64,000 nucleotides of DNA. It comes from Peteryoungia wuzhouensis (GTDB lineage: Bacteria; Pseudomonadota; Alphaproteobacteria; Rhizobiales; Rhizobiaceae). Where the stretch lies: NCBI RefSeq assembly GCF_003205195.1, contig NZ_QJRY01000010.1, forward strand, positions 1-64,000, read 5' to 3'. The position numbers and the translations under genes were made by a program. The notes beneath the pieces were generated by a model, which saw nothing but the letters and a program-made list of their open reading frames with translations, did not search any database and was not told the origin of the DNA. This document shows, one piece after another, positions 1-8,651 of the stretch (the first letter of the stretch is position 1; each line of letters starts with the position of its first letter).

Positions 1-238
1 TGTTCAGGCACACATAGATGATCGAGTTGATGTAGCCCTTGTACCACGACGGATCGGTGAAGATCACGGCATAGTTGGCGAGCGTCGGATTGACCGGCCA
101 GAGCGATAGAGCGCCGGTGATTTCCGAATTGGTCTTGAAGCTCATGTTGACCAACCAGTAGATCGGCAGGAGCAGGAAGACGATATAGACCGTCGGGATG
201 ACGAAGCCGAAGCGCGAACGATCGTCGGAATTGCTCAT
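1..238 (-). CDS. glpQ: Glycerol ABC transporter permease GlpQ (partial, N-terminus only)
   Basis: This is the first 79 codons of an inner-membrane permease of the MalG/UgpE type; the rest lies beyond the left edge. The start is ATG at 238. A hydrophobic first membrane segment (FGFVIPTVYIVFLLLPIYWL) is followed by the usual NMSFKTNSEI stretch of carbohydrate ABC permeases. It lies 13 bp downstream of the glpP stop codon, in the same operon. The name follows the gene order glpR-glpD-glpS-glpT-glpP-glpQ known for rhizobial glycerol operons. The family is clear from sequence; the glycerol substrate is inferred from linkage to glpD. Confidence 0.8.
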   Translation of the reverse strand, partial: MSNSDDRSRFGFVIPTVYIVFLLLPIYWLVNMSFKTNSEITGALSLWPVNPTLANYAVIFTDPSWYKGYINSIIYVCLN

Positions 239-251
239 CGAATGCGCCTCC

Positions 252-1121
252 TTACTGGCTCTTTGCGTCGCTGACGGTCATGACGGTGTAGAAGACCCAT
301 GACATCAGCAGGATGATCAGGAAGTAGATGATGGACATGGCGGCTGCCGGTCCTAGGTCGAACTGGCCGACGGCCATCTTGACCAGATCGATCGACAGGA
401 AGGTGGTGGAATTGCCGGGACCACCACCGGTGACGACGAAGGGCTCGGTGTAGATCATGAAACTATCCATGAAGCGGAGCAGCACGGCGATCAGAAGAAC
501 GCGCTTCATCTTCGGCAGCTGGATGTAGCGGAAGACGGACCAGCGAGAGGCGCCATCGATCTTCGCTGCCTGATAATACGCGTCCGGGATCGAAACGAGC
601 CCGGCATAGCAGAGCAGCACCACGAGGCTGGTCCAGTGCCAGACATCCATGGCGATGACCGTGATCCAGGCGTCGACCGGGTCCTGGGTCAGGTTGTAGT
701 CAATGCCCATGGCATTCAGCATGTAGCCGAGGAGGCCGATATCGACGCGGCCGAAGACCTGCCAGATGGTGCCGACGACATTCCACGGGATGAGCAGCGG
801 CAAGGCCATCAGCACGAGGCAGACCGGAACGCCCAGGCCCTTTTTCGGCATGTTGAGTGCGATCAGGATGCCGAGTGGCACTTCGATCGCCAGAATGATC
901 ATCGAGAAGATCATGTTGCGTCCGAGCGCATTCCAGAAGCGATCGGACGACAAGATCTCGGTGAACCAGTCGGTGCCAGCCCAGAAGAACTCATTGTTGC
1001 CGAAGGTATCCTGCACCGAATAGTTCACCACGGTCATCAGCGGGATGACGGCCGAGAAGGCCACCAGCAGGAGGACCGGAATGACCATGAACCAGGCTCT
1101 GTTGTTCCAGGTCTTTTCCAT
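252..1121 (-). CDS. glpP: Glycerol ABC transporter permease GlpP
   Basis: A 289-residue integral membrane permease of the MalF/UgpA type that would pair with GlpQ in the inner membrane. It has an N-terminal membrane segment (about residues 11-30), further hydrophobic helices and the cytoplasmic EAA-like loop (residues about 185-205, with YYQAAKIDGASRWSVFRYIQ) that contacts the ATPases. A C-terminal membrane helix ends in a short basic tail. The start lies 2 bp from the stop of the upstream ATPase gene, so the two are probably translationally coupled. Length is normal for the family. Substrate assignment to glycerol rests on context. Confidence 0.85.
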   Translation of the reverse strand: MEKTWNNRAWFMVIPVLLLVAFSAVIPLMTVVNYSVQDTFGNNEFFWAGTDWFTEILSSDRFWNALGRNMIFSMIILAIEVPLGILIALNMPKKGLGVPVCLVLMALPLLIPWNVVGTIWQVFGRVDIGLLGYMLNAMGIDYNLTQDPVDAWITVIAMDVWHWTSLVVLLCYAGLVSIPDAYYQAAKIDGASRWSVFRYIQLPKMKRVLLIAVLLRFMDSFMIYTEPFVVTGGGPGNSTTFLSIDLVKMAVGQFDLGPAAAMSIIYFLIILLMSWVFYTVMTVSDAKSQ

Positions 1122-1123
1122 TG

Positions 1124-2194
1124 TCAGCCCTCCAGACCTACGCGCCAGGAATCAGCGAAAATGCCGATGCCTGCCGGGTCGAACGTGATTTTCGGATCGG
1201 TCGGGACCTCGGCATTTTCCGAGATGACGATCGACAGCGGCTGGTCGCAGAAGCGGGCGCGCACGATCTTCTGGCGGCCGATATCCTCGACCTTCGAAAC
1301 CGTCACCGGCATACCTTCGCGCCCGAGGCGGACGAATTCGGGGCGGATGCCGAGCTCGATTTTCGACTGAGTGCCGAGCTTCGGCGGGCCGGAGAGTTCA
1401 ATCGCCTGATCGCCGACGGTGGCCGTCGCACCGCTGACTTTGGCCGGCATGACATTCATGCCGGGCGAACCGATGAAGTAACCGACAAAGGTATGGCTCG
1501 GGCGTTCGAAGAGTTCGGCCGGCGTGCCGATCTGGACGATCTGGCCATCATACATGACGACGACCTTATCGGCGAAAGTGAGCGCTTCGGTCTGGTCGTG
1601 GGTGACATAGACCATGGTGAAACCGGACTGGCGGTGAAGGCGCTTCAATTGCGAGCGCAGCAGCCATTTCATGTGCGGATCGATGACGGTCAGCGGCTCG
1701 TCGAAGAGGATCGCGTTGACGTCCGAACGGACGAGACCACGGCCGAGCGAGATCTTCTGCTTCTGGTCTGCCGTCAGGCCTTGCGCCTTCTTGCGGGCCA
1801 TGGGCTGGAGATCGATCATGTCGAGGATCTCGTTGACACGACGATGGACCTGATCTTCCGGCACATGGCGGTTGCGCAAGGGAAAGGCCAGATTGTCGTA
1901 AACGCTCATCGTGTCGTAGACGACCGGGAACTGGAAGACCTGGGCGATGTTGCGTGCCTGGGTCGGCAGGTTGGTGACGTCGACGCCATCGAATTCAATG
2001 CGGCCATCGGAGGGGTGCAGCAGACCCGATATGATGTTGAGGAGCGTGGTCTTGCCGCAACCCGACGGGCCGAGAAGCGCATAGGCGCCGCCGTCATCCC
2101 ATTCGTGATGGACCTCCTTCAAGGCATAGTCTCCGGCGGCGCGAGCAGCCGGCGTGTAAGCGTGGCGGATGTGGTCGAGATTGATGCGCGCCAT
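1124..2194 (-). CDS. glpT: Glycerol ABC transporter ATPase GlpT, with atypical ABC signature
   Basis: A 356-residue MalK/UgpC-type ATPase. Walker A is GPSGCGKTTLL (about residues 37-47), Walker B is AILFDEPLTVIDP, and a TOBE-like C-terminal domain follows. The signature region reads LTADQKQKISLGRGLV where LSGGQ is expected, so one composite ATP site may be weak. Together with the neighbouring glpS ATPase this suggests an asymmetric heterodimer energising GlpP/GlpQ. The gene sits 12 bp after glpS and 2 bp before glpP. It is unrelated to the E. coli glycerol-3-phosphate antiporter that shares the symbol glpT. Confidence 0.85.
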   Translation of the reverse strand: MARINLDHIRHAYTPAARAAGDYALKEVHHEWDDGGAYALLGPSGCGKTTLLNIISGLLHPSDGRIEFDGVDVTNLPTQARNIAQVFQFPVVYDTMSVYDNLAFPLRNRHVPEDQVHRRVNEILDMIDLQPMARKKAQGLTADQKQKISLGRGLVRSDVNAILFDEPLTVIDPHMKWLLRSQLKRLHRQSGFTMVYVTHDQTEALTFADKVVVMYDGQIVQIGTPAELFERPSHTFVGYFIGSPGMNVMPAKVSGATATVGDQAIELSGPPKLGTQSKIELGIRPEFVRLGREGMPVTVSKVEDIGRQKIVRARFCDQPLSIVISENAEVPTDPKITFDPAGIGIFADSWRVGLEG

Positions 2195-2206
2195 GTCTAT
2201 CCTCCC

Positions 2207-3286
2207 TCACGCTGCCAGTTCAGGCGCGACGCCAAGGGCGCGGCCCTCGGCATCGAAGGCCATCAGGTGTCGGGTGTCGATATAGACGTCGATCTCCCGG
2301 TCGGGTTCGATGTCGTGGATGCCATGCTCCAGGCTCACCCAACGGGCATTGCCATATTCGACGTGGATGAAGCTCTCGGAGCCGGCGATTTCGGAAACCA
2401 GCGTGCGCGCCGCAAGGCCCGTAGAGCCGACCTCGCCAGACAAGGAGAGATGGTGCGGGTGGAAGGCAATGGTGACGGGCCCGTCCGGGATCGCCCCCAG
2501 ATGCGCCGGCACCGGCAATATCGGCCGGCCGTCGCGCTGGAACTGAGTGCCGACCTTGACGACGTCAAGCGTGTTCAGTGGCGGATCGGCAAAGATGCGG
2601 GCTGAGGCGAGATCGGCAGGCTTGCGGTAGACCGAGATGGTACTGCCGAACTGGGTCACCCGACCTTCACTCAGGGTTGCGGTATTGCCGCCAAGCAGCA
2701 GCGCCTCCGAGGGTTCCGTCGTGGCATAGACGAAAATCGCGCCCGACTCAGCGAAAATTTTCGGCAGCTCTTCGCGCAGTTCCTCACGCAGCTTGTAGTC
2801 GAGGTTGGCGAGCGGTTCATCGAGCAGGACGAGATTGGCCTTCTTGACGATGGCGCGTGCGAGCGCGGTACGCTGCTGCTGACCGCCGGAGAGGCTGAGC
2901 GGCGTGCGATCGAGATAGGGCGTGAGCCGCAGCAAATCTGCAGCCTTGCGGACCTCGCGGTCGATCGTCGCCTGGTCGACTCCCGAGACGCGCATCGGCG
3001 AGGCAATGTTCTCGTATACAGTGAGGGCGGGATAGTTGATGAACTGCTGGTAGACCATGGCGATCTGACGCTTCTGCACCGGCACCCCGGTGACATCGAC
3101 GCCATCAACGAAGACGCTGCCGGAGGTGGGCTTGTCGAGGCCGGCCATCAGCCGCATCAGCGAGGTCTTGCCCGAAAGCGTGGGGCCGAGCAGAACGTTC
3201 AGCGTACCCCGCTGCAACGTCAGATCGGTCGGGTGAATGTGATAATCCACCCCCACCTGTTTCGAGACTTTACGCAGTTCCAACAT
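2207..3286 (-). CDS. glpS: Glycerol ABC transporter ATPase GlpS
   Basis: A 359-residue carbohydrate-type ABC ATPase. The P-loop reads GPTLSGKTSLM, with Leu in place of the usual Gly/Ala. A canonical signature LSGGQQQRTALARA and Walker B LVLLDEPLANLD follow. The C-terminal half is the regulatory/OB-fold extension of MalK-like proteins. I chose the ATG at 3286, seven codons inside a longer frame that opens at 3307, because an AGGA lies just upstream and the protein then starts MLELRKVSK as an ABC domain should. It is the first transporter gene after glpD. The canonical signature here complements the degenerate one in GlpT. Confidence 0.85.
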   Translation of the reverse strand: MLELRKVSKQVGVDYHIHPTDLTLQRGTLNVLLGPTLSGKTSLMRLMAGLDKPTSGSVFVDGVDVTGVPVQKRQIAMVYQQFINYPALTVYENIASPMRVSGVDQATIDREVRKAADLLRLTPYLDRTPLSLSGGQQQRTALARAIVKKANLVLLDEPLANLDYKLREELREELPKIFAESGAIFVYATTEPSEALLLGGNTATLSEGRVTQFGSTISVYRKPADLASARIFADPPLNTLDVVKVGTQFQRDGRPILPVPAHLGAIPDGPVTIAFHPHHLSLSGEVGSTGLAARTLVSEIAGSESFIHVEYGNARWVSLEHGIHDIEPDREIDVYIDTRHLMAFDAEGRALGVAPELAA

Positions 3287-3334
3287 GTTTCCTCGGGCCT
3301 CCTCCAAACCGTCGGTCTTTTCCGTTGATGGCTC

Positions 3335-4843
3335 TCAGGCCGCAGCCATCAGCCCCATATAACCGTCCAGGCCTTCCGCCTCTTCAGGCGTCAGGAACAG
3401 TCCCTGCTTGGTTCGCCGCCACAGCACATCCTCTGCCGTGACCGCCCATTCCCGCTCGATCAGCCAACGGACCTCCGCCTCGTAGAGCGTGCCGCCGAAA
3501 TGGCGACCGAGATCCTCGATTGCCCGGGCGCCTGCGAGAATGGCATGGGCGTCGGTGCCGTAGCAGCGAATCAATCTTTCGGCATGCGAACGCTGCAGGA
3601 ACGGGCAACTCCTGATCAGCTTTTCGACGGTTGCCTCATAGGCGGTGACGCCGAAGTCGCCGCCAGGCAACTGGCTGCCGGCCGTCCAGGACGTGCCCTT
3701 CACGCCGATGGTCTCACCGATCTTTTCAAGCGCATGCTCGGCCAATCGACGATAGGTCGTCAGCTTACCGCCGAAGACGTTCAGCAGGGGCGCCTCGCCC
3801 TCATTGCCTTCGACCTTCAAGACGTAATCGCGCGTCGCTTCCTGGGCTTTGGAGGCGCCGTCGTCAAAGAGCGGGCGGACGGCCGAATAGCTCCAGACGA
3901 TATCGCCGGGCACGACCGGTTCCTGGAAATATTCGCTTGCGGCACCGCAGAGATAGCTCACCTCTTCGGGGCTGATGCGAACATCCTTGGGGTCATCGGT
4001 ATAGTCGCGGTCGGTGGTCCCGATCAGGGTGAAATCACGCTCATAGGGGATAGCAAAGATGATGCGATTGTCCGGATTCTGGAAGAAATAGGCGCGCGCA
4101 TCGTTGAACTTCTTCTTCACGATGATGTGGCTGCCCTGAACCAGGCGGACATTGTGAACATTGTTGCGGCCAAAGGCGCCGGCGAGCACCTGATCGACCC
4201 ATGGACCGGCGGCATTGACGAGCATGCGGGCGCGATGCGTCGATACCGATCCGTCGCGCTTGCGGGTGGTGACGACCCAAACGCCATTCTCGCGCTTCGC
4301 CGACGTGACACGCGAGCGGCTGAGGATGGTTGCGCCGCGAATTTCGGCGTCGCGGGCGTTCAAGACGACCATGCGGGCGTCGTCGACCCAGCCATCGGAA
4401 TATTCGAAGGCCTTGGAAAAGATCGGCTTCAAGGGTTTTCCGGCGGGATCGCGGCGCAAATCAAGCGTGCGGGTGGCCGGCAACAGCTTGCGACCGCCGA
4501 GATGATCGTAGAGGAACAGCCCGAGGCGGATCAGCCAAGCCGGGCGGATGCCCCCCTTCTGGAAGGGCAGAACGAAGCGCAGCGGCCAGATGACGTGCGG
4601 CGCCATGGCCCAAAGCACTTCCCGCTCCATCAGCGCCTCGCGTACGAGACGGAATTCGTAATGTTCGAGATAACGCAGACCGCCATGGATCAGCTTTGTG
4701 GCACCGGATGAGGTGCCCGAGGCAAAATCATTCATCTCTGCAAGAGCGACGGAGTAGCCACGGCCGGCCGCGTCGCGCGCGATCCCGCATCCGTTGATCC
4801 CGCCACCGATCACGAAGAGATCGTAGATAGGCTGCCCCGACAT
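3335..4843 (-). CDS. glpD: Glycerol-3-phosphate dehydrogenase (FAD, respiratory)
   Basis: This enzyme oxidises sn-glycerol 3-phosphate to dihydroxyacetone phosphate at the inner membrane and passes electrons to quinone. It has 502 residues from the ATG at 4843, which follows a GGGAGGAAAG ribosome site. A frame opening seven codons earlier (4864) lacks one. The N-terminal FAD-binding motif is VIGGGINGCGIARDAAGRG, followed by the family block GATKLIHGGLRYLE and the C-terminal GGKLTTYRRLAEH. It stands between glpR and the transporter genes. No glycerol kinase gene is present in the window. Confidence 0.95.
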   Translation of the reverse strand: MSGQPIYDLFVIGGGINGCGIARDAAGRGYSVALAEMNDFASGTSSGATKLIHGGLRYLEHYEFRLVREALMEREVLWAMAPHVIWPLRFVLPFQKGGIRPAWLIRLGLFLYDHLGGRKLLPATRTLDLRRDPAGKPLKPIFSKAFEYSDGWVDDARMVVLNARDAEIRGATILSRSRVTSAKRENGVWVVTTRKRDGSVSTHRARMLVNAAGPWVDQVLAGAFGRNNVHNVRLVQGSHIIVKKKFNDARAYFFQNPDNRIIFAIPYERDFTLIGTTDRDYTDDPKDVRISPEEVSYLCGAASEYFQEPVVPGDIVWSYSAVRPLFDDGASKAQEATRDYVLKVEGNEGEAPLLNVFGGKLTTYRRLAEHALEKIGETIGVKGTSWTAGSQLPGGDFGVTAYEATVEKLIRSCPFLQRSHAERLIRCYGTDAHAILAGARAIEDLGRHFGGTLYEAEVRWLIEREWAVTAEDVLWRRTKQGLFLTPEEAEGLDGYMGLMAAA

Positions 4844-4902
4844 CTTTCCTCCCAGTTTTCGCACTGCAGCATTTGCTGCGATAGCGAAAGCATGGATATC
4901 TA

Positions 4903-4931
4903 AATCGAAATTTAAACGAATGTCAAACGAA
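4903..4931. promoter_or_regulatory. Probable GlpR operator: three 7-mers phased at 11 bp
   Basis: On the plus strand AATCGAA (4903), AAACGAA (4914) and AAACGAA (4925) start exactly 11 bp apart. Read in the transcription direction they are TTCGTTT, TTCGTTT and TTCGATT. They sit between the glpR stop and the glpD start, where a promoter for glpD-STPQ would lie. DeoR-family repressors commonly bind such phased direct repeats. The same 7-mer occurs as an inverted pair before glpR. Assignment to GlpR is inference. Confidence 0.6.
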
Positions 4932-4933
4932 AG

Positions 4934-5728
4934 TTAAAGTGAATCGGGCGTGGCTTCTATTGCGGCGGTTTCGATCATTCGGACATCGTTTTCCACGCAA
5001 ATGGAGCGGATGCTGTCCGAGGGACAATGGTCGGTGATAAAGGTCTGAACCTGCGAAACATGGCCGATTCGCACCGGCGCCGTTCGTTCGAACTTGGACG
5101 CATCCGAGACGAGGATGACATGACGCGCATTGGCGATGATGGCCTGTGCAACTTTCACTTCCCGGAAATCGAAATCGAGCAAGGCGCCATCCTCGTCGAT
5201 CGCTGACACACCGATCACGGCGAAATCCACCTTGAACTGGCGGATGAAATCAACGGCTGCTTCGCCGACGATGCCACCATCCGACCCGCGGACCACGCCA
5301 CCGGCGATGACCACCTCGATCGAGGGGAAGACGCGCAAGCGATTGGCAACATTGATGTTATTGGTGATGACCATCAATTCCTTGTGGTCCACAAGTGCGT
5401 CGCCTACAGCTTCCGTGGTGGTTCCGATGTTGATGAAAAGAGAGGAATTGTCGGGGATGAGGGCGGCCGCTGCCCGACCGATCGCCTGCTTTTCCGTCGC
5501 TGCCATGGATCGGCGCGCTTCGTATTTGACGTTTTCATTTCCGGTCGGGAAGACTGCACCGCCATGGATCCGGTTCAGCGCTCGGGCGTCGCACAGATCG
5601 TTGAGATCCTTGCGGATGGTTTGCGGTGTGACTGCGAAGCGGGCGGCCAGTTCATCGACGAGCACGCGCCCGTATTCCTTGGCAAGCGCCATAATTTCCG
5701 TCTGTCGGGCCGAAAGCAGCATCTCCAT
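4934..5728 (-). CDS. glpR: DeoR-family repressor of the glycerol operon
   Basis: A 264-residue cytoplasmic repressor. The N-terminal winged helix-turn-helix covers about residues 5-58 (LAARFAVTPQTIRKDLNDL, then the family RIHGGAVF). The C-terminal DeoR sensor domain contains SLFINIGTTTEAV and ends before residue 264; in homologues it binds a phosphorylated sugar or glycerol phosphate. An in-frame ATG two codons downstream (5722) has better spacing from AGGGG and may be the true start. The gene precedes glpD on the same strand with the phased repeats between them, which fits local repression relieved by glycerol 3-phosphate. Confidence 0.88.
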   Translation of the reverse strand: MEMLLSARQTEIMALAKEYGRVLVDELAARFAVTPQTIRKDLNDLCDARALNRIHGGAVFPTGNENVKYEARRSMAATEKQAIGRAAAALIPDNSSLFINIGTTTEAVGDALVDHKELMVITNNINVANRLRVFPSIEVVIAGGVVRGSDGGIVGEAAVDFIRQFKVDFAVIGVSAIDEDGALLDFDFREVKVAQAIIANARHVILVSDASKFERTAPVRIGHVSQVQTFITDHCPSDSIRSICVENDVRMIETAAIEATPDSL

Positions 5729-5738
5729 CCCCTACTCT

Positions 5739-5769
5739 TTCGTTTTTCTTCAACTTAAGTGAAAACGAA
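5739..5769. promoter_or_regulatory. Inverted TTCGTTTT/AAAACGAA pair upstream of glpR
   Basis: TTCGTTTTT (5739-5747) and AAAACGAA (5762-5769) form an inverted repeat 10-40 bp upstream of the glpR start. The 7-mer core matches the phased repeats before glpD, which suggests GlpR autoregulation. The arrangement here is inverted, not direct. Confidence 0.5.
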
Positions 5770-5797
5770 CCAAGGGCAACTGAAAACTCAAATAATG

Positions 5798-6808
5798 TCA
5801 GCGGCGCCTCAACAGCAGGATGAAGGACAGTCCGCCGACAAGCCCCGTGATGACACCGATCGGTACATCCTCCGGCGCCATGATGGTGCGGGAGACGACG
5901 TCCGCGAGGATCAGCGCGATGGCACCGACCAGGGCCGACAGGGGAATGACACGGACATTGTCACTGCCGCCCGTCAGCCGGACGAAATGGGGCACCAGCA
6001 GACCGACGAACCCGATGGCACCGGAAAAGGCGACCATCACCCCGGTCAGCAGAGCCGTCACGACGAAGAGTTCGGCCCGGAAGCGGGCGACCGGGACCCC
6101 CAAGGTAGCGGCTGTTTCGTCGCCCATGGCGAGCGCATTGATTTCACGGGCGCGCAGGACGAGGAAGAGAAGGCAGACAGCCAGGGTCGCGGCAGGATAG
6201 ACGAGGTGGCCCCATTCGGCGAGGCCGAGGCCACCCAACATCCAGAAGATCACGGTATGCGCGGCGCGGGGATCGCCGAGGAAGATCGCGAGATTGCCGA
6301 GTGAGGTGGCAATGAACGCAACCGCGACGCCCGAGAGCACGAGTCGATCCGGCGCGGCACCCGTCATCCGGGTCACGGCGACGACAGCCATGGTCGCGAC
6401 CAGCGCCCCGGCAAAAGCGAACAGGGGAACTGTGACGGCCCCGAAGATCAGGCCCGTATGCAGCAGCGCAACGATGGCCCCGAGTGAGCCGCCTGAGGAT
6501 ACGCCAAGCAGATGCGGATCAGCGAGCGGATTGCGTGTGATGGACTGCAGCACCGCGCCGACGACCGCGAGACCGGCGCCGACAAGGGCTGCCAGCAGCA
6601 CACGCGGCAGGCGTACTTCCCAGACGATGCTGTCGCGGCCAGGCGACCAGGTCTGCTCGAACAGGTCGGGCGCCACATGGTGGCCGAGGATCTGCCAGAC
6701 CATGCCGACCGGAATGCGCGCCGAGCCGAGCGAGACGCCGAGAGTGACTGAGAGGAGCAGCAGACCAAGCGAGCCTACGGTCCAGAGCAAGATCCTGCTG
6801 CCGCGCAT
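5798..6808 (-). CDS. BtuC/FecCD-family ABC transporter permease
   Basis: A 336-residue inner-membrane permease of the BtuC/FecCD family, with about ten hydrophobic segments. Family landmarks are the N-terminal LPRVLLAALVGAGLAVVGAVLQSITRNPLADPHLLGVSSG block and the C-terminal GAIGFVGLLVPHFVRL and LADVVSRTI blocks. It is the last gene of an ATPase - binding protein - permease operon. The leader carries a cobalamin riboswitch, so the likely cargo is a corrinoid (vitamin B12 or a precursor). The family also moves ferric siderophores and haem, so B12 is inferred from regulation. Confidence 0.88.
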   Translation of the reverse strand: MRGSRILLWTVGSLGLLLLSVTLGVSLGSARIPVGMVWQILGHHVAPDLFEQTWSPGRDSIVWEVRLPRVLLAALVGAGLAVVGAVLQSITRNPLADPHLLGVSSGGSLGAIVALLHTGLIFGAVTVPLFAFAGALVATMAVVAVTRMTGAAPDRLVLSGVAVAFIATSLGNLAIFLGDPRAAHTVIFWMLGGLGLAEWGHLVYPAATLAVCLLFLVLRAREINALAMGDETAATLGVPVARFRAELFVVTALLTGVMVAFSGAIGFVGLLVPHFVRLTGGSDNVRVIPLSALVGAIALILADVVSRTIMAPEDVPIGVITGLVGGLSFILLLRRR

Positions 6809-6845
6809 TCTGTTCCTGTTTCTATACTGGATTCAATCCGGTCAC

Positions 6846-6869
6846 GGCCTTGGCGCATGCGCCAAGGCC
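6846..6869. repeat. 24-bp perfect palindrome between binding-protein and permease genes
   Basis: The arms GGCCTTGGCGCA/TGCGCCAAGGCC meet without a spacer, between the stop of the binding-protein gene and the start of the permease gene. As RNA it forms a very stable hairpin. It lacks a long T run on the minus strand, so mRNA stabilisation or partial termination is more likely than full termination. Confidence 0.6.
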
Positions 6870-6880
6870 TTTCGGCCCGG

Positions 6881-7840
6881 TTACATGTTGCGCGGGTGGA
6901 AAACCTCAGCGAGGCGCTCGATTGCCGCGACATTGCGTGGTCCCGGCGTTGCCTCGACATAGGCGAGCACCACGAAGCGATCGGCCTTGACCGCGTCGAG
7001 GTTCTTGAAGGCCGGGTTTTCCTTCATGAAGGCGATTTTCTGCTCTGCAGTGACATCGCCGTAGTCGACGATGACGATGACCTGCGGATTGCGGTCGATG
7101 ACCGGCTCCCAGGAAACTTCGGTCCAGCTCTTTTCGACATCGTCCATGATGTTGATGCCACCGGCGGCTTCGATCATGGCTGTCGGAATGCCGAAGCGGC
7201 CGGAGGTGAATGGCTTTTCAGTGCCGGAATCGTAGACGAAAACGCGGACCGGTTCCTTGATCGTGCCGATCCGCTCCTGAATTTTTGCAAGCCCGCTCTT
7301 GTAGCCTGTTACCAGCGCCTCGGCCCGATCCTCGACACCGAAGATGCGGCCGAGGTTGAGGAGATCGACGAACATGTCGTCCATGGTCGGCTTTGCCTTG
7401 GCCATGATGTGGCTGCAGGATTCCGTCAGCTCATAGACCTTGATGCCGAAGGGGCTCAGCGTCTCGGGGGTGACTTCACCACCGACCTTCATGCCGTAGT
7501 TCCAGCCGGCGAAGTAGAAATCGGCATCCGCCTCGAGCAGAACTTCCTTGCTGGGATATTTCGGCGAAAGCTCTGGCAGTTCCTGAACACCTTCACGCAG
7601 ACTTGCGTCGAGCGTTTTCCAGCCGGAGATGCCGGTATAACCGACCATGTGGTCCTGCAGCCTCAGGGCGAGCATCATTTCGGTGAGATTGACGTCGTTG
7701 GAGACAGCACGCTTCGGCGCCTCGTCGAAGGTGACATCACGGTTGCAGCTCTTGACCGTCACCGGGAAGGCGGCCGCTGCGGAGGCGACAAGAACAGCGC
7801 CGAGGAGGGTGGAGATGGAGAGAAGGCGGGGCGAGATCAT
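6881..7840 (-). CDS. Periplasmic substrate-binding protein (BtuF/FepB-like)
   Basis: A 319-residue exported protein. It has a clear signal peptide (basic start MISPRLL, hydrophobic core to about residue 23, cleavage near AAAA-FP) and a class III metal-chelate-binding fold. Matching segments are PKRAVSNDVNLTEMMLAL, LLEADADFYFAGWNY and the C-terminal ATPGPRNVAAIERLAEVF. The start ATG at 7840 places the signal peptide at the N-terminus; an open frame extending 37 codons upstream runs back into the ATPase gene. It would deliver substrate to the downstream permease. Corrinoid specificity is inferred from the riboswitch. Paired Cys residues (SCNRD and ESCSH) are less usual and could form a disulfide. 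Confidence 0.85.
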   Translation of the reverse strand: MISPRLLSISTLLGAVLVASAAAAFPVTVKSCNRDVTFDEAPKRAVSNDVNLTEMMLALRLQDHMVGYTGISGWKTLDASLREGVQELPELSPKYPSKEVLLEADADFYFAGWNYGMKVGGEVTPETLSPFGIKVYELTESCSHIMAKAKPTMDDMFVDLLNLGRIFGVEDRAEALVTGYKSGLAKIQERIGTIKEPVRVFVYDSGTEKPFTSGRFGIPTAMIEAAGGINIMDDVEKSWTEVSWEPVIDRNPQVIVIVDYGDVTAEQKIAFMKENPAFKNLDAVKADRFVVLAYVEATPGPRNVAAIERLAEVFHPRNM

Positions 7841-7856
7841 GGTGCTTCTTTCGAAA

Positions 7857-8651
7857 TCAGGAACTGGCAAGGGAGAAGGAAAACTGCGAGGAGGCGGAGC
7901 CGGCGAAACGCTGGCGTGAGGCAAGCACGCCGAAGATGCCGGAGATGGCATGATCGGTAAGAACGTCGTCCGGATGGCCGAATGCCGTCACCCGACCCGA
8001 CTGCATCAGAGCGACATGGGTGGCAAAATCGGCGGCGAGGTTGATGTCGTGCAGGCTGGTGACGATGGTCAGCCGAAGCGTGGCCAGCAGAGCCAGGATC
8101 TCGAGCTGGTGCCGGATATCGAGATGATTGGTCGGTTCGTCGAGAATGACGATCTCCGGGTTCTGGGCGAGCGCGCGCGCCACGAGAACACGTTGCTTTT
8201 CACCGCCGGACAGGGTCGAAAATTGCCGTCTTGCGAGACTGAGCAGATCCAGATGCCCAAGCGCATGGCGGGCTTCTTCACGGTCCTGCTCCGTCCAGCC
8301 GGTGAGGCCTTCGCGCCAGGGGACGCGGCCCATGAGGACGACATCCTGAACGGTGAAGGGAAAATCGGCCGGCATTTCCTGCAGGACAACAGCGACCCGG
8401 CGCGCGACCTGGCGGGGTGTCAGATCGGCCATGTCCTGACCGTCGATCTCCACCCGGCCCTCAAGCGGTGCCACGCCGCGATAAAGGCAACGCAGAAGTG
8501 TCGTCTTGCCGGCACCATTCGGACCGACGATGGCAAGGCGGTCACCGCCTTCGATGGCGAAGGTGACGTCACGCAACAGAAAATGGGAGGACTTCGGCCC
8601 CCAGCCGAGCCCGACAGACCGCAGGGAGATCCCCTTCGTGTCACAACTCAT
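7857..8651 (-). CDS. BtuD/FecE-family ABC transporter ATPase
   Basis: A 264-residue cytoplasmic ATPase. Walker A is GPNGAGKTTLLRC (about residues 38-50), the signature is LSGGEKQRVLVARAL and Walker B is IVILDEPTNHLDI, all canonical. The ATG at 8651 has GGGAGAG eight bases upstream and overlaps the end of a 31-codon leader ORF, so translation may be coupled. It is the first structural gene after the riboswitch, followed by the binding protein and permease. The last ~20 residues are rich in Ser/Phe and may be dispensable. Confidence 0.88.
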   Translation of the reverse strand: MSCDTKGISLRSVGLGWGPKSSHFLLRDVTFAIEGGDRLAIVGPNGAGKTTLLRCLYRGVAPLEGRVEIDGQDMADLTPRQVARRVAVVLQEMPADFPFTVQDVVLMGRVPWREGLTGWTEQDREEARHALGHLDLLSLARRQFSTLSGGEKQRVLVARALAQNPEIVILDEPTNHLDIRHQLEILALLATLRLTIVTSLHDINLAADFATHVALMQSGRVTAFGHPDDVLTDHAISGIFGVLASRQRFAGSASSQFSFSLASS

